DNA from: Volvox africanus
Taxonomy: Eukaryota > Chlorophyta > Chlorophyceae > Chlamydomonadales > Volvocaceae
Direction of reading: 5' to 3'
Assembly (NCBI GenBank): GCA_030268105.1
Contig: BSDZ01000086.1
Coordinates: 2,868,501 to 2,932,500, forward strand
DNA: 64,000 nucleotides
The position numbers were made by a program, and so were the translations under genes. This document shows, one piece after another, positions 49,711 to 60,800 of the stretch (its first letter is position 1; the number at the start of each line of letters is the position of its first letter). Below the pieces are notes generated by a model, which ran no database searches, was not told where the DNA came from, and worked only from the letters and a program-made list of their open reading frames with translations.

Positions 49711-51000
49711 GGAGCACGAAACGATACCCTAGTTTTGCGTAATAGAAGCCGACTTCTATCGCAAAGGCAAGAGTACAAAGCGATTCGGTGAGCCTACCGA
49801 CAGTACTCTTGAGAAGATTCAGCAAACTCAGCAAGTAATTGCCCAGCTGAGTCCTGATTTCCGTAGTTTGGGCGATGAGAGTCGCCAACTGGTCCGGACG
49901 AACGCCGGTCTCAGTCGCCGCGGCAAGCAATGCCGGTGCACGGAGATTACCTGCGACTCAGAGCGTACACTTACACAACAAGTGCAGCAATCTAAACAAA
50001 AGCAATTAAACAATTACAAACCGGAAGCGGCGGCGTCCAAAACGGCGCGGCCTAAGTCTTCGGCAAAAGTATCTAGCGGTCCTCGTGGTTCGTCGCTGGA
50101 ACTCGCCATAGAAAGAACCTACTTCCGATTAGACAAAGAGAGACAGTTAGGCAACGAACCTGTCTCGATACCAAATTGTTGTACCTCTCGTTCGCGTTTG
50201 CTCATAAGTATCTGCACGTCTGGAGACTATCGACACCGATGCGCGAGCACTTGCAAGTACAGCAAGGCAAGCGAGAGCAAACAGAGACAGCGGAAGACTT
50301 CAAGACGAAGAGAGATATAACTTACGGTCTTACAGATCGGAATGATGCAATGAACGAAATCGCCGTCAGCGCCGGAAGCAAGCAATCATCACGCGGCGGT
50401 GATTAGCGAAGTTCAGGCTTAGCTCGGGCTAAGTAGAATAGTGTATATCAATAGTAATATAGAACACACGAGTGTTCTCCGGTATCGAATGTCTTTTTTA
50501 GCTTAGCCGTCCTCGCATCTGTTATACTCGCAGCATCGCAGTGCCGTACGATTCACATTAGGAGGCCGATCCTAGATGTGACAACCCTACTGCGTCTAGG
50601 CGATGTCTACGCATAACAATGTATAAGCCTTTCCGGCATTCGCATGATGCAAGGGTCCGGATAACGATATCCGGTTGCAGGGCATGTATCGCGACGAGTG
50701 CGGCGCTCTCAACGTGTGCTTAAATGAAGTAATATTATATCAGATAATATTACTTATAGTTTCGTAGCACGAGCATAATGCGCACTTCCATGCTTCGGGC
50801 TTTCATGCATGCTAGGCGGATTTGCCATGGTGCGATGTCGCGATGAATAATGACAACATGCCAAATGCATATATAAATGTACACGAATACATTTATATCA
50901 TGCAGATTCATTCATATGCAATGCGTTCATCACAAAAGCACTTCGCCTCGTAGGATCGCGTCGACCTACGTGTCGGCGGAAAATGAACCGTAGCACAACA
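49264..51000 (-). mobile_element. Nested, 3'-truncated LTR retrotransposon (element B)
   Basis: Inserted in the integrase gene of element A in the same orientation. It keeps its 5' LTR (50177-51000), primer-binding site (50162-50173), leader and the first part of gag. The 3' remainder, including its other LTR and left target duplication, is gone. The junction at 49258-49264 shares the bases ata with the integrase, which suggests microhomology deletion. Integrase before the insertion would run ...FFLN directly into YGFHP. Confidence 0.75.
50177..51000 (-). repeat. 5' LTR of nested element B, 824 bp
   Basis: Starts TGTTGTACC and ends GCACAACA on the plus strand. A primer-binding site for the same tRNA as element A follows three bases beyond its left end. 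Its termini match element A but its body does not, so it is a different family of the same lineage. Confidence 0.75.
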
Positions 51001-51005
51001 AGTTC

Positions 51006-53083
51006 AAGAAGAACGGAGACTGTCCCGTAGACTGGTTAACAGCATTGTTCATGGCAAACTCAGCAGCAGATAGGAAAGTATCCCACGCGCAAGGGTTATT
51101 GCCAGCGTAAGTATGCAGCATGTCACCAAAGGTGCGGTTCATGCGTTCCGTCTGCCCATCCGTTTGGGGATGGTAGGCAGTGGAAAGGTTCACACGAACA
51201 TTGACAAGGTCACCCAGGGATGCCCAGAACTTGCCACCGAACTGGGGCCCATGATCAGAAATGACCGACTTGGGTATGCCATGCAAACGCACGACAATAT
51301 CAAAGAACAGACGAGCCGTCTGCTCTGCAGTCACCGAGGTGGTGGTAGGCGCAAGGTGCACCATCTTGGTCAAACGATCAACCATGACCAGCACGGCGTC
51401 GTTCCCCCCTTCAGACGGAGGAAGACCAACAACAAAATCAAGGGAAACACTTTCCCAGGGAGCCACCGGAATTGGCAAGGGTTGAAGCAACCCTGCTTGT
51501 TTACCGGAAAGGGGCTTAGAGCGTTGGCAATCGTCACACTGCTGCACAAAGTGAGCAGCATCCTGGGCCAAGGAGGACCACCAGAAGTGGCGACGTGCTA
51601 GCTCCACCAAGCGGGTAAAACCCACGTGTCCAGCCAGGGGGTCCTTATGCAAGCGAGCAAGGATATCCCGGCGAAGAAGGTCGTCGTTAGGCACGACAAT
51701 CTGGCGACGTTCACCATCAGTACGGATCCATAGGCCGCGCTCCTGCTTATAGGGCTCAACATTGCGGGCATCCTTAAACCAGGAGTCAGAGGCATAACCC
51801 TGCACAATGCGCTGTGCAAAGCCAGAGGTAGTGACCTCAGAGGCAGCAGAATGACGCCGAGTGACCACAGAAAGGATCACGGCATGCAGGGATGGATGGC
51901 GACTCAATGCATCGGCAACATTGAGGGATCCGGAGAGATGCTCCCAGGTGAAGTTGAAACGTGCCATGTATTCCAACCAACGCGCCTGACGGCGTTTAAG
52001 GGTAGGGACACCCTGAAGGAAGGTCAAGGGCTTATGGTCTGTCTTTACCACGAAGGGACGGCCCTCCAGGTAACAGCGCCATTCACGCAAGGCATGAATG
52101 ATAGCCAGAAGCTCTTGCTCACCGGTAGTATAGCCCTGCTCCGCCGGAGAGAACTTCTTACTGGTGAACGCAATGGGACGCCCATTCTGCACCAGAACGG
52201 CGCCTGATCCTTGCAGTGAGGCATCAGAGATGAGCTCGACATGAAAGGGCAAGGAGTAATCAGGGAAATGCAGCACCACGTCATTAGCAACAGCGTGCTT
52301 GATCACATCAAACGCAGCTTGGCAACCAGGGGTCCAAGCCTCAGGAGACTGAAAAGCGTCTTTGCGAGTGAGTGATGTGAGAGGTGCAGTGAGGGAGGAG
52401 TACCCAGAGATAAACTTACGAAAGTAATTGGTAAGGCCCAAAAACTTGCGCAGCTCCGGCAAAGAGGTCGGAGTCGGCCAGTCCTTTACGGCAGCAGTCT
52501 TACGGGGATCCATGCGGATGCCATCGGCAGACACCACATGTCCTAAGTATTCCACCTGGGAAAGAGCCCAGTGGCACTTGGACTGCTTGGCATACAGTGG
52601 CTCACACCGTAAGACCTCCAGTACCTGACGTAGATGCTTAAAGTGTTCCTCCTTAGTCTTCGAGTAGATCAGGATATTGTCCAGGTAACACACGACAAAC
52701 TTGTCGATATAGGGCCTGAACATACGGTCAATGACAGCTTGAAAGGTCGCAGGGGCATTAGCCAAACCAAAGCTCAGGACCGTAAACTCGAAATGACCAA
52801 AAGGGGTACGGAAAGCCGTCTTAGGAATGTCAGATTCAAAGATACGGATCTGATTATAGCCCTGCTGCAGGTCGATAGAGCTGAAGTAAGCAGAGCCACA
52901 CAGCTTATCAAGCAGGTCATCGATCTGGGGTAAAGGATACTGGTTTTTGACCGTAACGGCATTAAGACCACGATAGTCAATGCACATGCGCAGTGTGCCA
53001 TCCTTCTTACCCACGAACAAGATAGGTGCGGAGTAAGGGGAAGTGCTCGGACGGATCAAGCCCTTAGCAAGCAAGTCAGTTAC
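51006..53083 (-). pseudogene. pol: pol of element A: reverse transcriptase, RNase H, integrase core
   Basis: Runs in frame after a TAG at 53084-53086 and ends where element B interrupts it. RT shows KKDGTLRMCIDYRGLN, YPLPQIDDLL, FSSIDLQQGYNQI and CYLDNILIYS: the second Asp of the usual YxDD is Asn. RNase H follows (LISDASLQGSGAVL, KTDHKPLTFL, GSLNVADALSR). Integrase has its zinc site (H...AGHVG...CDDC) and D-D-E core (SLDFVVGLP, ISDHGPQFGG, HPQTDGQTERMNR). RT makes the cDNA and integrase inserts it. The missing Asp, the upstream stop and the split integrase argue this copy cannot move alone. Confidence 0.9.
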
Positions 53084-54415
53084 CTACCGCTTTACCTCAT
53101 CAAGCTCTAACGGGCTGAGACGGTACATGGGGCGTGAGACAGGTTGCGCGCCAGACACCAAAGGAATAGTGTGATCCACCGGTCGTTCCGGCGGAATCCC
53201 TGGAAGGTCGCGGAACACATCTGCATACTCCGTGAGCAACGCAGAGACTTCAGGGTCCTGCGTTGAAGTCTGAGCACCAACAGAGTTGAGCCGAAGAGAG
53301 GGGCGCACTAGAATGCCATGAGCACCCTTACGCAGCATACGGACAGCTGCTTTACGGCTAACAGACTCTGGGGTATTCTTGGTTTCACGCATGGCAGTGA
53401 TAACGTGATTGATCTGAGGAGTGTCATCAGGAACAGCCTCCTCTGCGGCTGTAGGCAGCCAGCGAAGCACGCAAGTTGCTGAACCCTTAGACAGGCGAAG
53501 GGTGCGTTCCTCATAGTCAAACGCAGCAGCATGCTTCTGGAGTGAGGCAGAGCCTAAAATGAAAGATGCGGCATCTGTGAGGGTTGGCAGCACATAGGGC
53601 TGCAAGCAAGCACAAAAAGAGCCTGCAGACACCCGCAAGGACACCTGCCCCAAGATGGCTTGTTTGCCCCCGTCGGCTAAGGAAACCGAAGACCACGGGC
53701 AAGAGTGAACAGGTAAACGCAAGTGCTGAACCAGTGACTCACTGATAAAGTCATGGGTAGCACCCGAGTCCACCAAGGCGGTGAAACTGAGTCCAGCCGT
53801 TGCCAGAGAAATAAGGGGAAGAGCCGATCCTGCAGTCATAGCACCTGATGCAGCTACCAAAAGGGCAGAAGTGAAAGGATCAGGTGACACAGGTGTGTAT
53901 GGCTGCGGCGCATCAAACCATACCTCTGCAGGATATGGGATGCCAGGTAAAGCAACCTGTTGGCCTGAAAGGTCAAGACCATTAAAGAGACCAGTACCTT
54001 TTGGAAAGGACTGAACCTTGCGCATACCTGCAAGTTCAGCAGAGGCTAGACGAGCTACATGCTGTGGCAAAAGAATACCAGCTGCTGTATCAGGTTGATG
54101 CCGCTTGCAGATGCGGTAATGACTGAGCAAGGCCCGTAAATGATGAAGTGAGGAGGGAATCAGAAGGACGGTGTGCCCACCAAGGTCAGCCGATGAAAGG
54201 GACCGTCCACGAGGTGCCAGGAGGTTACACGTGGAGTCAAAACCAGCCTTGACAGCCAAGGCATCAAACGAAAACCGGCGACCAACAGTGGTCTCAAGGT
54301 CAGCAAGGACCTCTGGGTGCAAGGCGCGCACAAAGCTACGCACACCCAAACCTATCTGTCCGGACTTAGAAAACCCAGGCAAGCTCTCCTCAGCACTAGC
54401 CTGGGCAAGGGCCTA
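53084..54415 (-). pseudogene. Protease region of element A (retropepsin type)
   Basis: A 432-codon frame lies between two in-frame TAGs (54413-54415 and 53084-53086). The aspartic protease active site is ALVDSGATHDFIS, followed by a typical LADG...LG segment and FILGSASLQKH. The end (DVFRDLPGIPPERPVDHTI) is the linker that normally leads straight into RT. Stop codons could be read through or be CAG-to-TAG mutations; both are TAG, and Gln would fit both contexts. The protease cuts the gag-pol polyprotein. Confidence 0.85.
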
Positions 54416-55809
54416 GTGGCCATTGCCTTGTGCCACGGCGGCACGAGCCTCAGGGGGACGCAACGTGCACTCATCATATGAGTGGCCGGCAGCCCGGCAG
54501 CAAAAGCAAACATTGCCCCCTGCCTCCTGACGCAAATCCCTCAAGTCACCACGGGTGAGCTGGCGACCATAACGGTTATAAAACCGGGTGAGCTCACGCT
54601 CCTGGTCCGCCGTCAAGGACTGCAGTTTAATACCTCCACCACGACCCGGCTGGTGACCACGGCAGTCCCCACGTGCATTTCCCCTGCCGCCCGAACTAGG
54701 ACGCTTGTCACACTGACGGGGACGGGACGCTGAGGAAGGACCGGTGCCTACGGTGGCAGCGGCAGCCTGCGGTGCATGAGCACGCACACGCTTAGCTGGG
54801 GGCTCTCCGTCAGAGGCCTCCATAGCATCATATCCAACCACATCCTGCATAGTGATGGCATTAGAGCGAACACCAGAACGGAACCGGCGTTCAGCGAGGA
54901 TGCGGGCCTCTTCGCCAGAGGCATGACGCACAAGGTCATCATAGCTGGTGAAGGGTCTTCCCTTCTCGTCAGCTGCACACTTAGGTTGCAGGACACCAGA
55001 CAGACCTTGCTGAAACCAAAACAGTTTCTCACGAGGGTGGATATCAGGAATATCCTGGAATAATGCCTCAAGGCGGGCATGATATGCAGGGACATTTTCA
55101 CCAGTCCGCATATAGAAGGACTTGTCAGCAAGCTTCTGACGAGCCTCCTGCTCAACCGACAGAATTTGTGGTGCAAAACGAATGCGCAAATTGTCTAGGA
55201 TAGATTCCACGGTGAGCTGAGTCTGAGAGAGCGACCACTCATCATACCAGACCTTAGCATTGCCACGCAATGCCTGAGACAGGAACAGACAGCAAGAACG
55301 CTGGTCCTGGCCCCACGGAATGACCCCAAAGAATAGGTTAACATCCCGAATGAAAGCACGAACCCGGGCAGAAATCTTCGTAGCATCTAGTTTGTAGCAT
55401 CCAGCATCAACACTGGAGTCGGCAAACTGACCCGCGGAAGCTCTGCAACCGAGTGAGTCGTAGACGGACTCCGCTCTGCAATAGGCAAAATAGGTTGCCC
55501 GTCGCGCGTGCGCCTGCTAGGCGTTTGCGTGGCTGGCACAGGCGGCGCAGCAGCAAAAACGTTCGCAGGTTCATTGGCAATTCCCATAGAAGGAATACGA
55601 TTTAAAGTGGTTTCATTGCCACTATTGGCTACGGCGTCAAGGCGACCCGTGTGTTGGTCAACAGCATCAGGCAATGTACCAACAGCTGGCACAGCTTGCT
55701 GAGCTTGAGAACCAGAAACCATTGCAACCGCAATAGGACGAGGACTAGGTAATCCGGAATAGGTATTCACACGATTACGTCCTCCAGCTAAGGCAAGAAG
55801 AGATGCCAT
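54413..55809 (-). pseudogene. gag: gag of element A, frameshifted
   Basis: The N-terminal frame 55387-55809 starts MASLLALAGGRNR and ends at a stop inside a short duplicated patch (gatgctac twice, about 55378-55400). The rest continues in another frame: FIRDVNLFFGVIPWGQDQRS, then GNAKVWYDEWS, a capsid-like region, a Gly/Arg-rich segment, and one zinc knuckle CFCCRAAGHSYDEC (CX2CX4HX4C) near the end. Gag packages the RNA. The shift prevents a full product. Confidence 0.85.
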
Positions 55810-56121
55810 TGTAGTTTACTTTCCAGGAAGGACCCAGAAACGTGCCCTTCTCAAACGTAAGGAACGTTTGTGTTGCAATATCCACTCCACTGGAGCGTCT
55901 GAGATTTTGCAACAAAGGTGTTTGTTCTTCGTAATAAGAAGCAGGCGAAATCTCGCCGTCGTCTGCAAGGACCACGACGAAGCCTAAATTTCACAGTAGT
56001 AAATATATTGTAAAATACTCTATTTACCAGAGTAAAGTGTACCTTTAATCGCTTCTAAGTTCAGACTAACGTCCATGTCCATGATTATCGAAAAGCACAG
56101 AAAGAAGTGTCCAGAAAGACC

Positions 56122-56133
56122 GTCTCGATACCA
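56122..56133 (-). other. Primer-binding site of element A
   Basis: TGGTATCGAGAC on the coding strand, four bases after the 5' LTR. The same 12-mer follows the element B LTR at 50162-50173, so both use the same tRNA primer. TGG at the start matches the CCA end of a tRNA. Confidence 0.75.
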
Positions 56134-56137
56134 GTTT

Positions 56138-56445
56138 TGTTGTATCACCCCAAACTAGTGGTAGTGATAACTACCGGTTGATAGGAAGAGCAGAGCATAG
56201 GTACTCTGAGCTCAGTACGGAAAGCCTCCGTAAAGAACCGTAATCTCTAAGGAAGAGAAAACGTGGATATGTATTAAGGAAATACATATGATCAACCAGT
56301 GAAACCGAACTCAACTGAGTCTACCAGTGACAGTGTCACAGTTGCACTAGGGCATGCAACCCTTAGCCTCTATATTTGCATATAGAGGGTGTAGCCACGG
56401 GCTACTTACTTAGCAAGGAGCTAAGGCCGGTACCGTAATACAACA
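56138..56445 (-). repeat. 5' LTR of element A, 308 bp
   Basis: TGTTGTA...TACAACA ends. It aligns with 47719-48564 apart from the two insertions there and seven substitutions. Followed by the target duplication caaat. Confidence 0.93.
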
Positions 56446-56450
56446 CAAAT

Positions 56451-56530
56451 ATCTTGGCTGCTCCAGGTCTTTAGTTTCTACCATGCAAAAAAGTTTAGAG
56501 CAGAAGGGATATTTTATTAGGACGCAATAA
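56451..56530 (+). pseudogene. Replication-initiator-like ORF, 3' part beyond the retrotransposon
   Basis: Taking the TSD once, the codon split at 47718 is completed here as Tyr. The frame continues LGCSRSLVSTMQKSLEQKG to a TAA at 56528. DWAK plus YLGCSRSLV reads as one helix-turn-helix, now divided by 8.7 kb of retrotransposon. AT-rich codon use continues to about 56560, where host composition returns. Confidence 0.65.
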
Positions 56531-56559
56531 AAGAAATCTTATTAGTAATAAGATGTGTG

Positions 56560-57876
56560 ACGATGTGTGGCAGATCGGCACCCGGAAGCTGCAGCGACAG
56601 ATGGGTATTCTGAAGGGGCACGCCGCTGCTGTTGTAACGAAGATCATCAGGACGCCAAAGGACCTTCCCAGAGAACGGGAAAATATTGAACCTTAACTGG
56701 GGAAATTAGCGAGCCAGATGAGGTCACATCCATGCAGAGCCTTGAAGCCGTTCCTTGCAACGCTGTTGCTGACCGTCAACCCTTAACCCCACGGCCCCTT
56801 TAGCACGGGTTTGATAACCCTTTTCTAATCCCTACAAATTATAGTATGAATTCTGAACATGCGTTGCTGTGGCGTTATCCCGCTGAGTAGGTATGCAAAG
56901 GGCCGATGCTTTGTCCAGGGATGTATTCCGATGCGTGTGAGGTGTCACAGCACTCTGTGTAGTAACTGGGAGCTAACATAAAGAATTTCACGGCTTCCAG
57001 AATAATCAGTCGCAGCATCGCGTCGATATGCGGCAAAGCGTTGAACCTGACACGGAGCAATCGTGTGAGAAGCCATATATGTTCCCAGAAGTAATTAAAA
57101 GTATGACACAAAGCGTTCCCACGTACTGAAGATCCGGCTTCCTTCACGAGTATGACCCTACCCAGAGGGTGCCTGGACCATCTTTAGCATTAACCAGGGC
57201 GCTGGCATCAAACAACCCAGGAAACTCACATGCGAAAGGAATGCAATATCAGTTCAAGTTCACGTATCACTTATCGACTTGTTATAATTGCAAAGCTGTG
57301 AAGCAACTGTACGATAGGTGAAGAACAAAATGCAGCAGAGCTCAGCTCTCTTCTTAGCGCCGCTCACAGACAAAGAGTCGTATCCAATGCCGATGATGAC
57401 TGCCCAGATTACTTGCACAATCGTATGTCCGGGTGTTTGCCTGTTTGTTTCCACATGTGGGTTCATGCATCCATACGCGCTAAGCGAAATTCGGGTTTAA
57501 ATTCGAATTCATTCTATGACAGGTGCCTTATGAATGATACCACGGACGCGGCTCAAACTTGGGCAGCCCTCAAACATCGGTTGCCTCCTACAGTCTACAC
57601 TGGCGCTATCATCCCAGCCTCGGTGGCTTCTATGCTACCAACCTATCAGCATCGCATTGCCTTGCCGCTCAAGTTACATCTAACTGTCAATATGGCGAGG
57701 CTGCCATCACTGCTGCCTTGCCCTTCCTCCTGCAACTGCTGACGGATGGTGCCGTACTGGACAGGCTTTTTGTATGCGTCCTCGTTGCCTCCTCAGCCGC
57801 TGCTTTTCGTGGTGCTACATTTTGGCCTTACCATGCCACGCCCTCTATATCGCCCATTCTGGGTCTCATCTAAATG
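56560..57876. other. Region without a supported gene
   Basis: A minus-strand 90-codon frame (56875-57147) and a plus-strand frame (57559-57873) look mildly protein-like, but neither has recognisable domains or partner exons. It may include the 3' UTR of the LPA1-like gene at its right end. Confidence 0.4.
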
Positions 57877-60800
57877 CTACTGCGCTGCTGCTACTGCCCC
57901 CATGTCGCCATCCCTCGCCCGGCTCTCGTTCAATTGCTCCATGGCCGCCTGTGACGACACCACACAAATGCATCGACAGCCGGGGCCGCCAGGGAGGAGA
58001 CAGTGGTGTTCTACAGTAGTATAATTGCCTTGCCAAGCCAGGCTGACGGAGGAATACCAGTTCAGGTCCTTACTACAAATGCTTTCGCCCGGGGGGAGGG
58101 GATACCTTAGCTTAAACCCAGGCACGCGATCAACGCGACAGAGGAAAGAAGTTATACCCCCGGCGGATCACACCTCCAGAGCGATACTTGGTCATGCCGC
58201 AACTTGACGGCAAAAGTGGCTGTGACATGGCGGTGGCAGCGGCAGACGCCTTGCCAGATGTAGACGCACCGAGATGTGAGCGGAAGCATCACGGGCAAGC
58301 ATCACTGGATTGCCGGCAAAGCCATTGCCAAAGCCGCAAATTGGTGTCCAGCGAGCCTCTTCCATCAACAGGTCCCATATGGGTCAGCAAGCAGCCGCCT
58401 GAAAAAGCCCCGGCTGCATATGACACCCTTCCAGCCGTCACCCTTGGGCTAGCACTCACCTGTATGCACATGAGCACATACTCGTGCAACACGTCCAGCG
58501 CCTCTCCGAAATTGCCATATCTGACATTGAGCACTGGCATACCCTGCGCACCAGGTCAGCCGCACGCAGATGTGTGATGGATGATGAGGTGAAGACTAAT
58601 GATTTGTTGATATGAGGTTAAGGTTGACGATAAGTTTGGAGCAGGCAGCTACCAGCATTGATGCATCATCATCCCCGACATCATCAATCCATCCACATCA
58701 TGTTCCAGATCTTAATCAGGCAATCCAGGGACCCTCAGTCCTTCCATCCACTGCAACCCTTGCCGCCATGAGCATCCTCACGGCGCTATAATGTGATGGT
58801 GACGGTAGCCTTGCGTGGTGAAAGAGTGGTTGTACGAGTCGTTCTACTGCTCTGCTGAGTCTCCTTTCCTTTTGTCAATCTCCACCCGCACAGCCTGTAC
58901 GTCTTACTCGCCTAGCGCCGGCATCCAACAGGGAAACGATACAACAAGGATTTACCAGCCCGTCCGTAACGTTGACAACAACGACAAGAACACGGATGGG
59001 GCTTAGATGGGAGTTCATCTGCATGCGGGTAATAATGTTGCAGCAGACCAGAACGGGTCTGCTCCCTGGCAAGATGTCAGGCCTGCGTCTACACACACCA
59101 CACACCACACACACACACCTGACTCTCAAAGGTGCATAAATACTGCTGGATGGTCTGCGCCCGCCGTAGCACCTCCTCAGCCTCCGGCCCGTCTGCCTCG
59201 GACGGCCTTTTGCCTAGCCCCTCGCCGCTGGCAGTGACACGCGCGCTCTCAGTGCTGGCTCCGCCCCTGTCGTACACAGTCGTATTGTCTTCAAGCGCCA
59301 GGCGGTGGTCTGCCTGCGGGTGGGTTGGTGGAGGGCAGTCTATCCATCTTAAAAATGCCGCAGTATCGGTAATCACAACTTCTGGACGTCGGGATGTGAG
59401 TTCCGCAAGGCTGAAACACGATCTCGATGAGACGTGTTTCTTAAACGAGAAAGATGAGTCTGATGAGGTCATCGCGGACATGGATGGCTCCGGGGGCTGT
59501 TGTGCACGGCGAGAATATTTCGAACCTTCACGTTTTTATAACCGCCTAGACTGCGCCCGGACTCGCCTTGCTCATGCATAGTACAACGGGGACGAACAGA
59601 GGCGGCAGCGCGGGGCCTCCACCTGCTCCACCTGTAGCTGGGCCACCTTCTAAATGTGCCTCCCGCTGCGGCTGCTTTACATGAGCAGGAGTGGAGACAA
59701 GGTCATCCGATGCAATCTCCATGTTAACTGCCTCAGGCCCTTTACCAGCCGCCACGATCGCAGCCACAGCACCAGCTGCGGATGATGCCGCTCTCAGACG
59801 CATGGGCTGAACTGGTGTCGTGTAGCAACCCAGCTCCCCACCGTCCCCTGGCAATCCGCTGTCCGCAGCCCGAAGAAGCGCTTCTCCAGGTTCACCCGCT
59901 CCAACGCTATCAGCACCCTCGTCTTCTGCTGCACTAATCCGCTGATTTTGCTTCTGCTGCGCTGACGGAGTGTAAGATTCTGTTTGCGGCTCTTGGTGCT
60001 GCAGGGGGATCACGGGGAGCAGCTGCTCCCGTGCTGCCTGCTTGAAAATGTAGGTCAGTTTGGAAGGGCTTCCCGACGCGCTAGGACAAGCGGCGCAGCT
60101 GCTGCCAGCGCGCTCTGCGACAGCAGGGCCGGACACGACACGGCGGTGAGGAGCGGGGAAAGGACCCAGATGAGGGCGACAGCCGAGATGGCCCATATTT
60201 GGGCGGACGGATTGCAGACCTATCAAGAGCTGATGCATGCCTCGTTCCAATCCGTCTCGCCCAATCGCAACGCCGCCAAGCGCTTAACGGTAGCAAAGCC
60301 AGTACTTAACCAACGATCCCTGGCCCATGTTCATATCGCATGCCTATGCCTACAGATTCGAATGCAAGAGAGACTCTCCTTTCCTTCAAAAGCCAACGAG
60401 TCCCACGGGCCTTCCTCTGGCGGCTGCTGCGGGACTGCCAAACCCCTGTTGGACTCACCCAGCGGCGTCACACGATTAAACCGCGGCGATGGGCTTAGCC
60501 GCGACCCATGGGCCACACTGCCCATGCGGAGGATGCCCGCCAGGCTGCAGAGGTAGTCCGAAACAGGACCGATTGGGCCAGAGCAACACATGGTGGGACC
60601 GGGCGAAACGAGGCCTTATGTGTTGCAGCAGGTCACCAGGATGCAGTCTATCTCTTGAAAGCTACGCGGACAGGTGCACCACCTTTCCACCCTCCTCCCG
60701 CCAGCTTATGCAGGCTGGCCCAGGAGGCCGCTTGAAGGAATGAGGGAAGATAGCGAATCTCATAATGGAATACTTATTGTGCCACTTGGGTTCGGTGCCC

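Larger units (their letters stand above)
47719..56445 (-). mobile_element. Ty3/Gypsy chromovirus LTR retrotransposon (element A) with nested insertions
   Basis: Terminal repeats begin TGTTGTA and end TACAACA. The 5-bp duplication caaat is found at 47714-47718 and 56446-56450. Order on the minus strand: 5' LTR 56138-56445, primer-binding site 56122-56133, gag, protease, RT, RNase H, integrase, chromodomain, polypurine tract 48566-48578, 3' LTR 47719-48564. The LTRs differ at 7 of 308 shared positions by my count. Coding is broken by two in-frame TAGs, a gag frameshift and the nested element B. Confidence 0.93.

Noticed and set aside
45060..56560. Bacterial contamination or misassembly
   Set aside because: A eukaryotic chromovirus with exact target duplication sits inside the bacterial ORF, so the DNA was nuclear. 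Reads would still be needed for proof.
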